Positions 8,665 through 17,786 of a DNA stretch of 64,000 nt are shown here, in pieces. A model generated the notes under the pieces. That model saw nothing but the letters and a program-made list of their open reading frames with translations. It was not told the DNA's origin and did not search any database. How positions within the stretch are numbered: position 1 is the stretch's first letter; each line of letters begins with the position of its first letter. The position numbers and the translations under genes are program-made. The DNA is from Actinopolymorpha sp. NPDC004070. Lineage in GTDB: Bacteria; Actinomycetota; Actinomycetes; Propionibacteriales; Actinopolymorphaceae. The stretch spans positions 62,001-126,000 of the forward strand of contig NZ_JBEXMJ010000011.1 in NCBI RefSeq assembly GCF_040610475.1, given 5' to 3'.

Positions 8665-10557
8665 ATGTACGTCATCGCGACCGCCGGCCACGTCGACCAC
8701 GGCAAGTCGACGCTGGTCCGCCGCCTCACCGGCATGGAGCCGGACCGCTGGGCCGAGGAGCGCCGCCGCGGGCTGACCATCGATCTGGGCTTCGCCTGGA
8801 CGCGGCTGCCCGACGGCCGGCCGCTGGCGTTCGTCGACGTGCCCGGGCACGAGCGCTTCGTCCCCAACATGCTCGCGGGCGCCGGGCCGGTGGCGGCCGC
8901 GATGTTCGTGGTGGCCGCCGACGAGGGGTGGCGGGCGCAGTCGGCCGAGCACCTCGCCGCGCTGGACGCGCTCGGCGTACGCCACGGGCTGCTCGTCGTC
9001 ACCCGTGCGGACCTCGCCGACCCCGAGCCCGCCCGGGCGCAGGCGCTGGAACACCTCGCGGACAGCACCCTGGGCGCCGGCGGCATCGGCGGCACCGTCC
9101 CCTCGGTCGCGGTCAGCGGCCGCACCGGCGCCGGGCTGGAGGGCCTGCTGGCCGAACTGGTCGCGCTGACCCGCCGGCTGCCCACGCCGGACCCGGACGC
9201 CGACGTACGGCTGTGGGTGGACCGCTCGTTCAGCGTGCGTGGCGCCGGCACCGTGGTGACCGGCACGCTGACCGCGGGCACGATCGCGGTCGGCGACGCC
9301 CTCGCCGTCGCCGGCTCCACCACCGGGTCCACCACCGGGTCCCGCGAACGCAGGCTGGTCCGGGTCCGCGGCCTGCAGGCACTCGGCGAGGACCTCGCGC
9401 GCGTGTCCGGAACCGCCCGGGTCGCGGTCAACCTGCGCGGTGTGGACCGTACGGACCTCGGCCGCGGCGACGCGCTCCTCACCCCGGACGCCTGGCGGGA
9501 GACCGAGGTCGTCGACGTGGCGCTCCGGTGCGACGGGGACGAACTGCCGGGATCGCTGGTCCTGCACGTCGGCGCGGCCGCGGTGCCGGCGCGGGTCCGT
9601 CCGCTCGGACCGCACGCGGCCCGGCTCACCCTCGCCCGGCCGCTCCCGCTGCGCACCGGCGACCGCGGCCTGCTGCGCGACCCCGGCCGGCACCAGGTCG
9701 CCGCGGGGGTACAGGTGCTGGACGCCGCACCGCCCGGACTGCGGCGACGGGGTGCGGCCCGGGCCAGGGCCGAGTCCCTCGAACCCGCCGTACGGGAAGC
9801 GCACGGCACCGCCGCCGAGCCGAGTGCGGCCGCCGGAGGAACCGGCCTCGCCGCGTACGTCGCCGGCCTCCACCTGCGCCACCACGGCTTGGCGCGCCGC
9901 TCCGAACTCCGCGCGCTGGGCCTGCCCGAGGTGCCGCCGGGCAGTCTCGACGTCGGCGCCGGCTGGTGCGCCGCGGAGGACCACTGGGCGGAGCTGGTAC
10001 GCCGGGCACCCCAGGAGCTGTCCGGCTGGGAACGCGAGCAGCCGCTGGCCGCGGGCATGCCGTCCGACGTACTCCGGCAGCGCCTCGGCGTCCCCGCCGC
10101 CCTGCTGCCCGCCGTGGCCGGCGCCGCCCACCTGCTGCTGCGCGACGGCCAGGTACGCCGGCCCGGCACCGAGGCGACGCTGCCTCCCGCGGTGGAGAAG
10201 GCGGTACGAGCCGTCGAGGACGACCTGGCCGCCGAGCCGTTCGCCGCGCCCGAGGCGGCCCGGTTGGCCGAACTCTGCCTCGGCACCCGCGAGCTCGCCG
10301 CTGCCGTACGCGCCGGCCGCTTGCTCCGGGTCACCGACACGGTGGTGCTGCTGCCCGGCGCCCCCGACCAGGCCCGGCGTACTCTCGCCGCCCTCGACCA
10401 GCCGTTCACGCTCAGCCAGGCGCGGATCGCGCTGGGCACCACCCGCCGGGTGGCGGTTCCCCTGCTGGAGCTGCTCGACGAGCGCGGCGTCACCGAACGG
10501 CTCCCCGACAGCAGCCGTCGGCTCGTCCCGCGAGCCAGTGTCGGCGAAGACCGATAG
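8665..10557 (+). CDS. selB: Selenocysteine-specific elongation factor
   Basis: 630 residues. Carries Sec-tRNA to ribosomes paused at a UGA followed by a SECIS hairpin. The N-terminal EF-Tu-like GTPase domain has the P-loop GHVDHGKST at residues 8-16, a switch region TIDLGFAW, and DVPGHERFVPNM. The usual NKxD base-specificity motif is TRAD here. Beta-barrel domains follow (VRLWVDRSFSVRGAGTVVTGTL) and the C-terminal third is the winged-helix SECIS-binding region, ending in FTLSQARIALGTTRRVAVPLLELLDERGVTERL. It lies between selA (12-base gap) and the selenoprotein gene it serves (55-base gap). Confidence 0.97.
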   Translation: MYVIATAGHVDHGKSTLVRRLTGMEPDRWAEERRRGLTIDLGFAWTRLPDGRPLAFVDVPGHERFVPNMLAGAGPVAAAMFVVAADEGWRAQSAEHLAALDALGVRHGLLVVTRADLADPEPARAQALEHLADSTLGAGGIGGTVPSVAVSGRTGAGLEGLLAELVALTRRLPTPDPDADVRLWVDRSFSVRGAGTVVTGTLTAGTIAVGDALAVAGSTTGSTTGSRERRLVRVRGLQALGEDLARVSGTARVAVNLRGVDRTDLGRGDALLTPDAWRETEVVDVALRCDGDELPGSLVLHVGAAAVPARVRPLGPHAARLTLARPLPLRTGDRGLLRDPGRHQVAAGVQVLDAAPPGLRRRGAARARAESLEPAVREAHGTAAEPSAAAGGTGLAAYVAGLHLRHHGLARRSELRALGLPEVPPGSLDVGAGWCAAEDHWAELVRRAPQELSGWEREQPLAAGMPSDVLRQRLGVPAALLPAVAGAAHLLLRDGQVRRPGTEATLPPAVEKAVRAVEDDLAAEPFAAPEAARLAELCLGTRELAAAVRAGRLLRVTDTVVLLPGAPDQARRTLAALDQPFTLSQARIALGTTRRVAVPLLELLDERGVTERLPDSSRRLVPRASVGEDR

Positions 10558-10612
10558 GGTCGAACGCGCACCACAGCACCACACTCCTCACGCAAGATCG
10601 CAGGAGGGCGAC

Positions 10613-13600
10613 ATGGGCGTACGACAGTGGATCGAGGGCTGGCCGGTCTATCGCCAGCTCACCGGTCCGGATCCGCTCGGCCGCGGCGCCGCGGTCACCT
10701 CCGACCACACCCGCCACCTGCGGGCGCGCACCGAGCAGGCCGACAAGGTGGTCCGGTCGATCTGCCCCTACTGCGCGGTCGGCTGTGGCCAGAAGGTCTT
10801 CGTCAAGGACGGACAGGTCACCCAGATCGAGGGCGACCCCGACTCCCCCATCTCCCGCGGCCGGCTGTGCCCGAAGGGGTCTGCCAGCAAGCAGCTCGTC
10901 ACCAGCCCGAGCCGGGTCACCACGGTGCTGTACCGGCGCCCGCACGGCACCGACTGGGAACGCATCCCGCTCGACCGGGCGATGGAGATGGTCGCCGACC
11001 GGGTGCTCGCCACCCGGCGCGAGACCTGGCGGGACGAGGAGAACGGCCAGGTCACCCGCCGCACCATGGGCATCGCGAGCCTGGGCGGGGCGACGCTGGA
11101 CAACGAAGAGAACTACCTGATGAAGAAGCTCTACACCGCGATGGGCGCGGTGCAGATCGAGAACCAGGCCCGGATTTGACACTCCGCAACCGTTCCCGGT
11201 CTGGGAGCCAGTTTCGGTCGCGGCGGCGCCACGACGTACCAGCAGGACCTGAGCAACGCTGACTGCATCCTCATCGAGGGCTCGAACATGGCCGAGTGCC
11301 ATCCGGTCGGGTTCCAGTGGGTGATGGAGGCGAAGGCCAAGGGCGCGCGGATCATCCACGTCGACCCGCGGTTCACCCGTACGAGCGCGCTCGCCGACAC
11401 CCACGTGGCGCTGCGGGCCGGCTCGGACATCGCGTTCCTCGGCGGACTGATCAACTACGTGCTGAGCAACGGCCTGGAGTTCCGGGAGTACGTCACCGCC
11501 TACACCAACGCGGGCGCGATCCTGCGCGAGGACTTCCGCGACACCGAGGACCTCGACGGCCTGTTCTCCGGCTTCGATCCGGAGAACCTCTCCTACGACG
11601 CCGAGTCCTGGATGTACGAGGGGACCGACACCGCGCCGGCGGCGGGCGAGCGGGACCAGTCCGGCGAGGACTCCGGCGACGGCGACGGCGAGGGTTCGGG
11701 CAGCGAGGGCGACGCCGGCACCGAGCACGGCGGGCGGCGGCACCGGGAGACGGCCCGCGCCGACACCTACGGCAGCGGTGGCGCGCCCCTGCGGGCCAAG
11801 CCGCGGATCGACCCCACCCTCCAGCACGAGCGCTGCGTCTTCCAGGTGCTGAAGCGGCACTTCGCCCGCTACACCCCGGAGGTCGTGGAGGAGACCTGTG
11901 GCATCCCGGTCGAGCAGTTCCTCGACGTCGCCCGGGCGGTGACGGAGAACAGCGGCCGCGAGCGCACCACCGCGATCGTCTACTCCGTCGGCTGGACCCA
12001 GCACACGGTCGGGGTGCAGTACATCCGTACCGCCTCGATCCTGCAGACCCTGCTGGGCAACATAGGACGTCCCGGCGGCGGCATCATGGCGCTGCGCGGC
12101 CACGCCAGCATCCAGGGGTCCACCGACATCCCGACGTTGTTCAACCTGCTGCCGGGCTACCTCCCGATGCCGCACGCGCACCAGCACCAGGACCTCGACG
12201 CCTACGTCGCCTCCGACGCGGGCCAGACCGGGTTCTGGGGCAACATGCGCAGCTACGCCGTCAGCCTGCTGAAGGCCTGGTGGGGTGACGCGGCCCGGCC
12301 GGACAACGACTTCTGCTTCGACTACATGCCGCGGATCACCGGCGAGCACGGCACCTACCGAACGGTGATGGAGCAGATCGCCGGCAACTGCAAGGGCTAC
12401 TTCCTGGCCGGGGAGAACCCGGCCGTCGGCTCGGCCAACGCCAAGCTGCAGCGGCTCGGCCTGGCCAACCTCGACTGGCTGGTGGTCCGCGACCTGCAGA
12501 TGATCGAGAGCGCGACGTTCTGGAAGAACGGGCCGGAGATCGAGACCGGCGAGCTCGCCACCGAGGAGATCGGCACCGAGATCTTTTTCTTCCCGGCCGC
12601 CGCGCACACCGAGAAGGACGGCAGCTTCACCAACACCCAGCGGCTGCTGCAGTGGCACCACAAGGCGGTCGAGCCGCCGGACGACGCGCGCAGCGACCTG
12701 TGGTTCTACTACCACCTGGGCCGGTTGATGCGGGAGAAGCTGGCCGGCTCCACCGACGAACGCGACCGGCCGCTGCTGGACCTGACCTGGGACTACCCGA
12801 CCGAGGGCCCGTCCGCGGACCCGTCGGCGGCGGCCGTGCTCCGCGAGATCAACGGCGTCGGACCCGACGGCGCGCTGTCGGCGTACACCGAACTCACCGA
12901 CGACGGCTCCACCGCCTGCGGGTGCTGGATCTACTGCGGTGTCTACGCCGGCGAGCACAACCACGCCGCGGACCGTAAGCCGGGGCGGGAACAGAGCCTG
13001 GTGGCGCCGCAGTGGGCGTGGGCGTGGCCGGCGAACCGCCGGATCCTGTACAACCGCGCCTCCGCCGACCCCGACGGCCGGCCGTGGAGCGAGCGCAAGA
13101 AGTACGTCTGGTGGGACACCGAGCAGGAACGCTGGACCGGCGAGGACGTGCCCGACTTCGAGCCCACGAAGCGGCCCGACTACGTCCCGCCCGAAGGCGC
13201 CCGCGCCGAGGACGCACTGGCCGGCGGCGACCCGTTCATCATGCAGGCCGACGGCAAGGCGTGGCTGTTCGCGCCCGCCGGGCTCACCGACGGCCCGCTG
13301 CCGGCGCACTACGAGCCGGAGGAGTCGCCGGTCGCCAACCCGCTGTACGGCCAGCAGGCCAATCCGGTCCGGCAGCGCTACCCGCGCCGGTACAACCGCT
13401 ACGGCCCGAGCGACTCCGAGCCCGGCTCGGCGGTGTTCCCGTACGTCTTCACGACGTACCGGCTCACCGAGCACCACACCGCCGGCGGGATGAGCCGCAC
13501 CCTGCCCTACCTGTCCGAGCTGCAGCCGGAGTTCTTCTGCGAGGTGTCGCCGGAGCTGGCGCAGGAGCGGGGGCTCACTCACATGGGCTGGGCGACGATC

Positions 13601-13933
13601 ATCTCCGCCCGGACGGCGATCGAGGCGAGGGTGCTGGTCACCCCGCGGATGAAGCCGCTGCGGATGCGGCGCCGCACCGTCCACCAGGTCGGCCTGCCCT
13701 ACCACTGGGGACCGAACGGGCTCAGTGTCGGCGACGCGGCCAACGAACTGCTGTCGGTCGTCCTCGACCCCAACGTCCACATCCAGGAGGCCAAGGCCGC
13801 GACCTGCGACATCCAGCCCGGTCGCCGGCCGCGAGGTCGTGACCTGCTGGCGATGATGGACCGCTACCAACTGCGGGCGGGCCTTCCGGCCGACACCCCG
13901 GCACTCGACGCCCCGACAGGAGAGCCGACCTGA
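10613..13933 (+). CDS. fdhA: Selenocysteine-containing formate dehydrogenase, catalytic subunit
   Basis: 1106 residues when the in-frame TGA at 11177-11179 (codon 189) is read as Sec. The start follows an AGGAGGG site. The N-terminus has a 4Fe-4S ligand set Cys51, Cys54, Cys58 and Cys86 (CPYCAVGCG...LCPKG), with the Sec in ENQARI-U-HSATV, exactly where Mo/W-bisMGD formate dehydrogenases have Sec or Cys. Downstream motifs (ILIEGSNMAECHP, GRPGGGIMALRGHASIQGSTDIPTL split over the molybdopterin domains) and the C-terminal dinucleotide-binding domain are intact. A hydrophilic Asp/Glu/Gly-rich insertion sits at about residues 338-390. No Tat signal is visible, so it is probably cytoplasmic. It oxidises formate and passes electrons to the iron-sulfur and NrfD subunits encoded next. 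Confidence 0.97.
11177..11218 (+). promoter_or_regulatory. Bacterial SECIS element with UGA(Sec)
   Basis: The UGA codon 11177-11179 is followed by 18 bases and then GGTCT at 11198-11202, closed by TCCC (11194-11197) and GGGA (11203-11206). Loop sequence and 18-base spacing equal those of E. coli fdhF as I know it, where SelB recognises GGUCU. A possible lower stem is ACCG 11189-11192 with CGGT 11215-11218. It lies in coding sequence just after the codon, as is normal in bacteria. Confidence 0.92.
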
Positions 13934-14880
13934 TGAGCAACCGCCTGGCGGGACCCCTCGCCGACCCGGCCGCCGACGCGGGGCACCCGGACGACCATCC
14001 GCAGCGGGTGGGCTTCTTCACCGACACCTCGGTGTGCATCGGCTGCAAGGCCTGCGAGGTCGCCTGCAAGGAGTGGAACGCCCTGCCGGAGGACGGCCTG
14101 AACTTCCTCGGCCAGTCCTACGACAACACCGGCGCGCTCGGGGCGAGCACCTGGCGGCACGTCGCGTTCGTCGAGCAGCAGGCACCGGCTGCCCGGCCGG
14201 CGGTCGATCTCGGGATGCCCGGCATGGGTACGCCGGCCCAGCTCGACCCGGCCACCGCGCGCACCGTCGGCGAGGACGGGCCCGACAGCGGAGCCGGCGC
14301 TGAGGACGCCGGCGCCCTGCGGTGGCTGATGTCCAGCGACGTCTGCAAGCACTGCACGCACGCGGCCTGCCTGGACGTCTGCCCGACAGGCGCGTTGTTC
14401 CGGACCGAGTTCGGCACCGTGGTCGTGCAGGACGACGTGTGCAACGGCTGCGGCTACTGCGTCTCGGCCTGCCCGTACGGCGTCATCGACATCCGCCCCG
14501 ACAACGGCGGCGCGTTCAAGTGCACGATGTGCTACGACCGGCTCGGCGACGGGCTGGAGCCGGCGTGCGCGAAGGCGTGCCCCACCAAGTCGATCCAGTT
14601 CGGCCCACTGGACGAGCTGCGGGAGCGGGCCCGCGAGCGGGTGGCGACGTTGCAGGAGGCCGGGGTCGACACCGCCCGGCTGTACGGCGCGGACCCCGAC
14701 GACGGCGTGGGCGGCGACGGCGCGTTCTTCCTGCTGCTGGACGAGCCGGAGGTGTACGGCCTGCCGCCGGACCCGGTGGTGACCACCCGCGACCTGCCGG
14801 CGATGTGGCGGCAGGCGGGCCTCGCGGCGGCCACCGTCGCGGTCGCGGTCGCGGCGTCCTTCCTGGGCAGGCGCCGGTGA
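13933..14880 (+). CDS. fdhB: Formate dehydrogenase iron-sulfur subunit with C-terminal membrane anchor
   Basis: 315 residues. Starts in a TGATG overlap with the catalytic subunit gene. Four cysteine clusters bind 4Fe-4S centres: CIGCKACEVAC (Cys35-Cys45), CKHCTHAACLDVCP, CNGCGYCVSACP, and CTMCYDRL...CAKACP. This is the FdnH/FdoH/DmsB-like electron-transfer subunit. The C-terminal 20 residues (AGLAAATVAVAVAASFL, then GRRR) form a single anchor helix with a positive cap, so the complex sits on the inner face of the membrane. It passes electrons from the molybdopterin/Sec subunit to the NrfD protein encoded downstream. Confidence 0.95.
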   Translation: MSNRLAGPLADPAADAGHPDDHPQRVGFFTDTSVCIGCKACEVACKEWNALPEDGLNFLGQSYDNTGALGASTWRHVAFVEQQAPAARPAVDLGMPGMGTPAQLDPATARTVGEDGPDSGAGAEDAGALRWLMSSDVCKHCTHAACLDVCPTGALFRTEFGTVVVQDDVCNGCGYCVSACPYGVIDIRPDNGGAFKCTMCYDRLGDGLEPACAKACPTKSIQFGPLDELRERARERVATLQEAGVDTARLYGADPDDGVGGDGAFFLLLDEPEVYGLPPDPVVTTRDLPAMWRQAGLAAATVAVAVAASFLGRRR

Positions 14881-15944
14881 GCACCCGCGAGGAACTCCAG
14901 GTACCGAAGGCGGAGTTTCGCTCCTACTACGGTCGGCCGATCCTCAAGGAGCCGACCTGGAAGGTGCCCGACGTACCTCTCTATCTCTTCCTCGGCGGCA
15001 TGGCCGGCTCGTCGGCGACGATGGCCGCGCTCGCCGACCTCACCGGGAACCCCGGCCTGGCCCGCACCGGCCGGTATGCCGCGGCGCTCGGGTCGACCGC
15101 CAGCGTGGTGGCGCTGGTGCACGACCTGCACCGGCCGACCAGGTTCCTGAACATGCTGCGGGTGTTCAAGCCGACCTCGCCGCTATCGGTGGGTTCGTGG
15201 ATCCTGGCGCCGTTCTCCGGTGCGGCGAGCGCCTCGGCCGTGTCCGCGCTGACCGGGATCCTGCCGGCCTGGGGACGGGCGGCCGGTGTCGCCTCCGGCG
15301 TCCTCGGCCCGGCGCTGTCCACCTACACCGCGGTGCTGCTGGCCGACACCGCGATCCCGGCGTGGCACGAATACCACCGCGAGCTGCCGTTCGTGTTCGG
15401 CGGAAGCGCCCTGGCCAGCGGGGCCGGTGCCGCACTGCTGGCCGCGCCGCCTGCCGAGGTGGAGCCGGCCCGCCGGATGGCGGTGCTCGGCGCCGGGATC
15501 GAACTCGCCGCCGCCACCCGGATCGAACGGACCGGCGGCATCGTCGGTGAGCCCTACCGCACCGGTCGCCCGCGCCGGCTGATGGCCGCCGGACGGATCC
15601 TCACCGGTCTGGGCGCCGGGCTGGCCGTGGCCGGGCGCCGCAGCCGGTGGGTGTCGGACCGGAACAGCCGGCTGCTGTCCGCGGCGGCCGGTGTCTCGCT
15701 GCTCGCCGGCGGGGTGTGCACGCGCTTCGGCGTGTTCTACGCCGGCCGGGTGTCCGCGGCCGACCCCAAGTACGTCGTCGTCCCTCAGCGGGAGAGGGTC
15801 GCCGCCCAGACCGGCGGCGCGGGCGACGTGTCCGCCCTCGCCCCCGACGAGGGCTCGGCGACGGCGAAGACCGGCGGCGCCACCGGCCCCGGTTCCCCGC
15901 CGAGTCCCGGTTCCCCGCCGAGCCCCGGCTCGCCACCCGCGTGA
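14877..15944 (+). CDS. nrfD: NrfD/polysulfide reductase-type membrane subunit
   Basis: 355 residues from a GTG that overlaps the previous stop by four bases (GTGA). The N-terminus SYYGRPILKEPTWKVPDVPLYLFLGGMAG is the NrfD family signature. Several hydrophobic helices follow, with the conserved HDLHRPTRFLNMLRVFKPTSPLSVGSW motif, and later PAWHEYHRELPFVFGGSA. NrfD proteins anchor molybdopterin oxidoreductases and exchange electrons with menaquinone without heme. The last ~45 residues are a proline/serine-rich tail built from GSPPSP units encoded by tandem DNA repeats, which is outside the family core. The next gene starts in a TGATG overlap. Confidence 0.94.
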   Translation: MSTREELQVPKAEFRSYYGRPILKEPTWKVPDVPLYLFLGGMAGSSATMAALADLTGNPGLARTGRYAAALGSTASVVALVHDLHRPTRFLNMLRVFKPTSPLSVGSWILAPFSGAASASAVSALTGILPAWGRAAGVASGVLGPALSTYTAVLLADTAIPAWHEYHRELPFVFGGSALASGAGAALLAAPPAEVEPARRMAVLGAGIELAAATRIERTGGIVGEPYRTGRPRRLMAAGRILTGLGAGLAVAGRRSRWVSDRNSRLLSAAAGVSLLAGGVCTRFGVFYAGRVSAADPKYVVVPQRERVAAQTGGAGDVSALAPDEGSATAKTGGATGPGSPPSPGSPPSPGSPPA

Positions 15945-16609
15945 TGCGGGTCCGCGCGATCAGTCCCGCCCTGCTGGTCACCGAACTCGCCGACACCATC
16001 GCCCGCCTGCCGACCAGCTCGGATATCGACGCCGGCGCCGAAACCGGCGCCTGGACCCGGGTGGCCGTCGACGGTGCGCCCGCGACGAACCCGGACCGGT
16101 GGGCCGACGCGCTGATCGAGCCGCTGCGCGAGCGCGGCCGGGCCGTGGTGCGGGTCCGCGCTGACGACTACCTTCGCCCGGCGTCGCTGCGGCTGGAACG
16201 CGGCCGGGAGGACCCGGACGTGTTGTACGAGGACTGGCTGGACGACGCCGGCCTGGTCCGCGAGGTGCTCGAACCCCTCGATCCCGGCGGCACCGGCCGG
16301 GTGCTGCCGGCGTTGTGGAACGCGCGGACCGACCGGGCGCACCGCGCCGACTATGTGACCGTCGCGCCCGGCGGGCTGCTCGTGCTCAGCGGCTCGCTGT
16401 TGCTCGGGCGCTGGCTGCCGATCGACTTCGTCGTCCACCTGGAGCTGTCGCCGGCCGCGCTGGCCCGGCAGACCCCGGCCGAGCAGCAGTGGATGCTGCC
16501 CGCGTACGACCGGTACGCCGCGGAGGCCGAACCCACCCAGGCGGCCCAGGTGGTGGTCCGGCTGGACAACCCCGAACGCCCTGCTGTGGTGGAGCACTCG
16601 GCCGACTGA
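15944..16609 (+). CDS. Uridine-kinase-like protein lacking a P-loop
   Basis: 221 residues; the ATG overlaps the NrfD stop by one base, so it belongs to the formate dehydrogenase operon. The overall layout resembles actinobacterial uridine/phosphoribulokinase-like proteins: VAVDG near residue 43, then VVRVRADDYLRP, a YEDWLDDAGLVREVLEPL segment and a late VLSGSLLLGRWLPIDFVVHLELS. The segment after VAVDG reads APATNPDRWADAL where kinases have a GxxxxGK[ST] loop, so ATP binding by the usual route is unlikely. Its role in formate oxidation or cofactor supply is unknown. I see nothing after it that belongs to the operon; glpF is convergent. Confidence 0.8.
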   Translation: MRVRAISPALLVTELADTIARLPTSSDIDAGAETGAWTRVAVDGAPATNPDRWADALIEPLRERGRAVVRVRADDYLRPASLRLERGREDPDVLYEDWLDDAGLVREVLEPLDPGGTGRVLPALWNARTDRAHRADYVTVAPGGLLVLSGSLLLGRWLPIDFVVHLELSPAALARQTPAEQQWMLPAYDRYAAEAEPTQAAQVVVRLDNPERPAVVEHSAD

Positions 16610-16654
16610 GCCGACCGGCCCACCCCGACCGGACCAGACCTGTGATCGCACGCG

Positions 16655-17695
16655 CTAGGGGCCCTCACCGCGGGGACCTCGAGGCCCCTCGTCGGACGGC
16701 CCCCGGTCGGTGCGGCCGCGCTCCTCGCCGAACCCGCCGTCGCCGAACCCGCCTTCTTCGGCCGCGCCCTCACCGGCCCGCCCGGCCGGCGGCGCCTCCG
16801 CCTGCGCCCGCCGCGCCGCCAGTACGTCGCCGATGAAGTAGTCGTACACGAACACGCCGATCACACCGCCGACGAACGGCCCGACGATCGGTATCCAGAA
16901 GTACCAGCTGAACGCCCCGGGTACCGAGCCGGGCAAGGCCACCTCACCCCAGCCGGCGATCCAGGCGAGGACGCGCGGCCCGAAGTCGCGCGCCGGGTTG
17001 ATGGCGTACCCCGCGTTCACACCGAACGACAGGCCGATCGCGCCCACCACCAGGCCGGTGACCAGCGGCCCCATGTTGCCCGCGGGGGCCATGTTGCGCT
17101 TGTCGATGACCGCCACGATCAGCAGCAGGAGCAGGGCGGTGCCGACTATCTGGTCGACGAGCGGTCCGACCCAGCTGCCGTGGAAGTACGGCGCGGGGAA
17201 GGTGGCGAAGATGGAGAACGTCGGCAGCGCGTGGCCGGAGCTCTTCGGCGTGTGGGCCGCCGCGTTGTAGGAGTTGATCGCCGACTGGTACACCGCGTAC
17301 ACCACCGCGGCCCCGACGAACGCCCCCGCCACCTGCGCCCCGATGTAGGGGCCCACCTTGTTCCACGGGAACTGCCTCCGCACGGCGAATGCCAGGGTCA
17401 CCGCGGGGTTGATGTGCGCGCCGCTGATCCCGCCCGCGACGTACACCGCGAACATCACCGCGAAGGCCCAGCCGAAGACGACCAGCAGCCAGTCGCCGAC
17501 GCCGACGAACGACGTCACGGACGTGGCCGTACGCCCCGACCCGGGCAGACCGGCGACCGCCGTCGCGACCGCGCCGTCGCCGAACATGATGAGGATGAAG
17601 GTGCCCAGGAACTCGGCGAGGACCTCTCCCCACGTACCGCCGACGCGCTTCAGCCCGCGTGGGCCCCGCCGCAACGCGGGGATCTCTTCGCTCAC
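16655..17695 (-). CDS. glpF: Glycerol facilitator/aquaglyceroporin (MIP family)
   Basis: 346 residues from a GTG with GAGGGGCGAGG just upstream; a more distal GTG at 17743 would add 16 residues. The MIP fold is evident: AEFLGTFILIMFGDGAV at helix 1, the first NPA box in SGAHINPAVTLAFAVR, and the second in GYAINPARDFGPR. The Asp after the second NPA and the GPR that follows are features of glycerol facilitators rather than strict water channels. The C-terminal ~60 residues are a hydrophilic tail rich in Gly, Glu and Arg. No glycerol kinase gene is nearby. Confidence 0.93.
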   Translation of the reverse strand: MSEEIPALRRGPRGLKRVGGTWGEVLAEFLGTFILIMFGDGAVATAVAGLPGSGRTATSVTSFVGVGDWLLVVFGWAFAVMFAVYVAGGISGAHINPAVTLAFAVRRQFPWNKVGPYIGAQVAGAFVGAAVVYAVYQSAINSYNAAAHTPKSSGHALPTFSIFATFPAPYFHGSWVGPLVDQIVGTALLLLLIVAVIDKRNMAPAGNMGPLVTGLVVGAIGLSFGVNAGYAINPARDFGPRVLAWIAGWGEVALPGSVPGAFSWYFWIPIVGPFVGGVIGVFVYDYFIGDVLAARRAQAEAPPAGRAGEGAAEEGGFGDGGFGEERGRTDRGPSDEGPRGPRGEGP

Positions 17696-17786
17696 CCCTC
17701 GCCCCTCTCCCCCGTGGACGCTCTCCCTCCTGTCTTGCCTCACGCTGAGGTACTTAACCTCTCATTTGGGTCACCGGCGCCATCTG

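Noticed and set aside
7872..13870. Very long open frames on the strand opposite selA, selB and fdhA, and others of 400-1100 codons elsewhere
   Set aside because: They are Arg/Ala/Pro-rich shadows caused by high GC third positions and match no family. The real genes on the other strand have clear motifs.
10613..13933. Two separate genes at 10613-11179 and 11288-13933
   Set aside because: Both are in one frame, the intervening codons read as formate dehydrogenase, the TGA is at the Sec position and a SECIS hairpin follows it. They are one selenoprotein gene.
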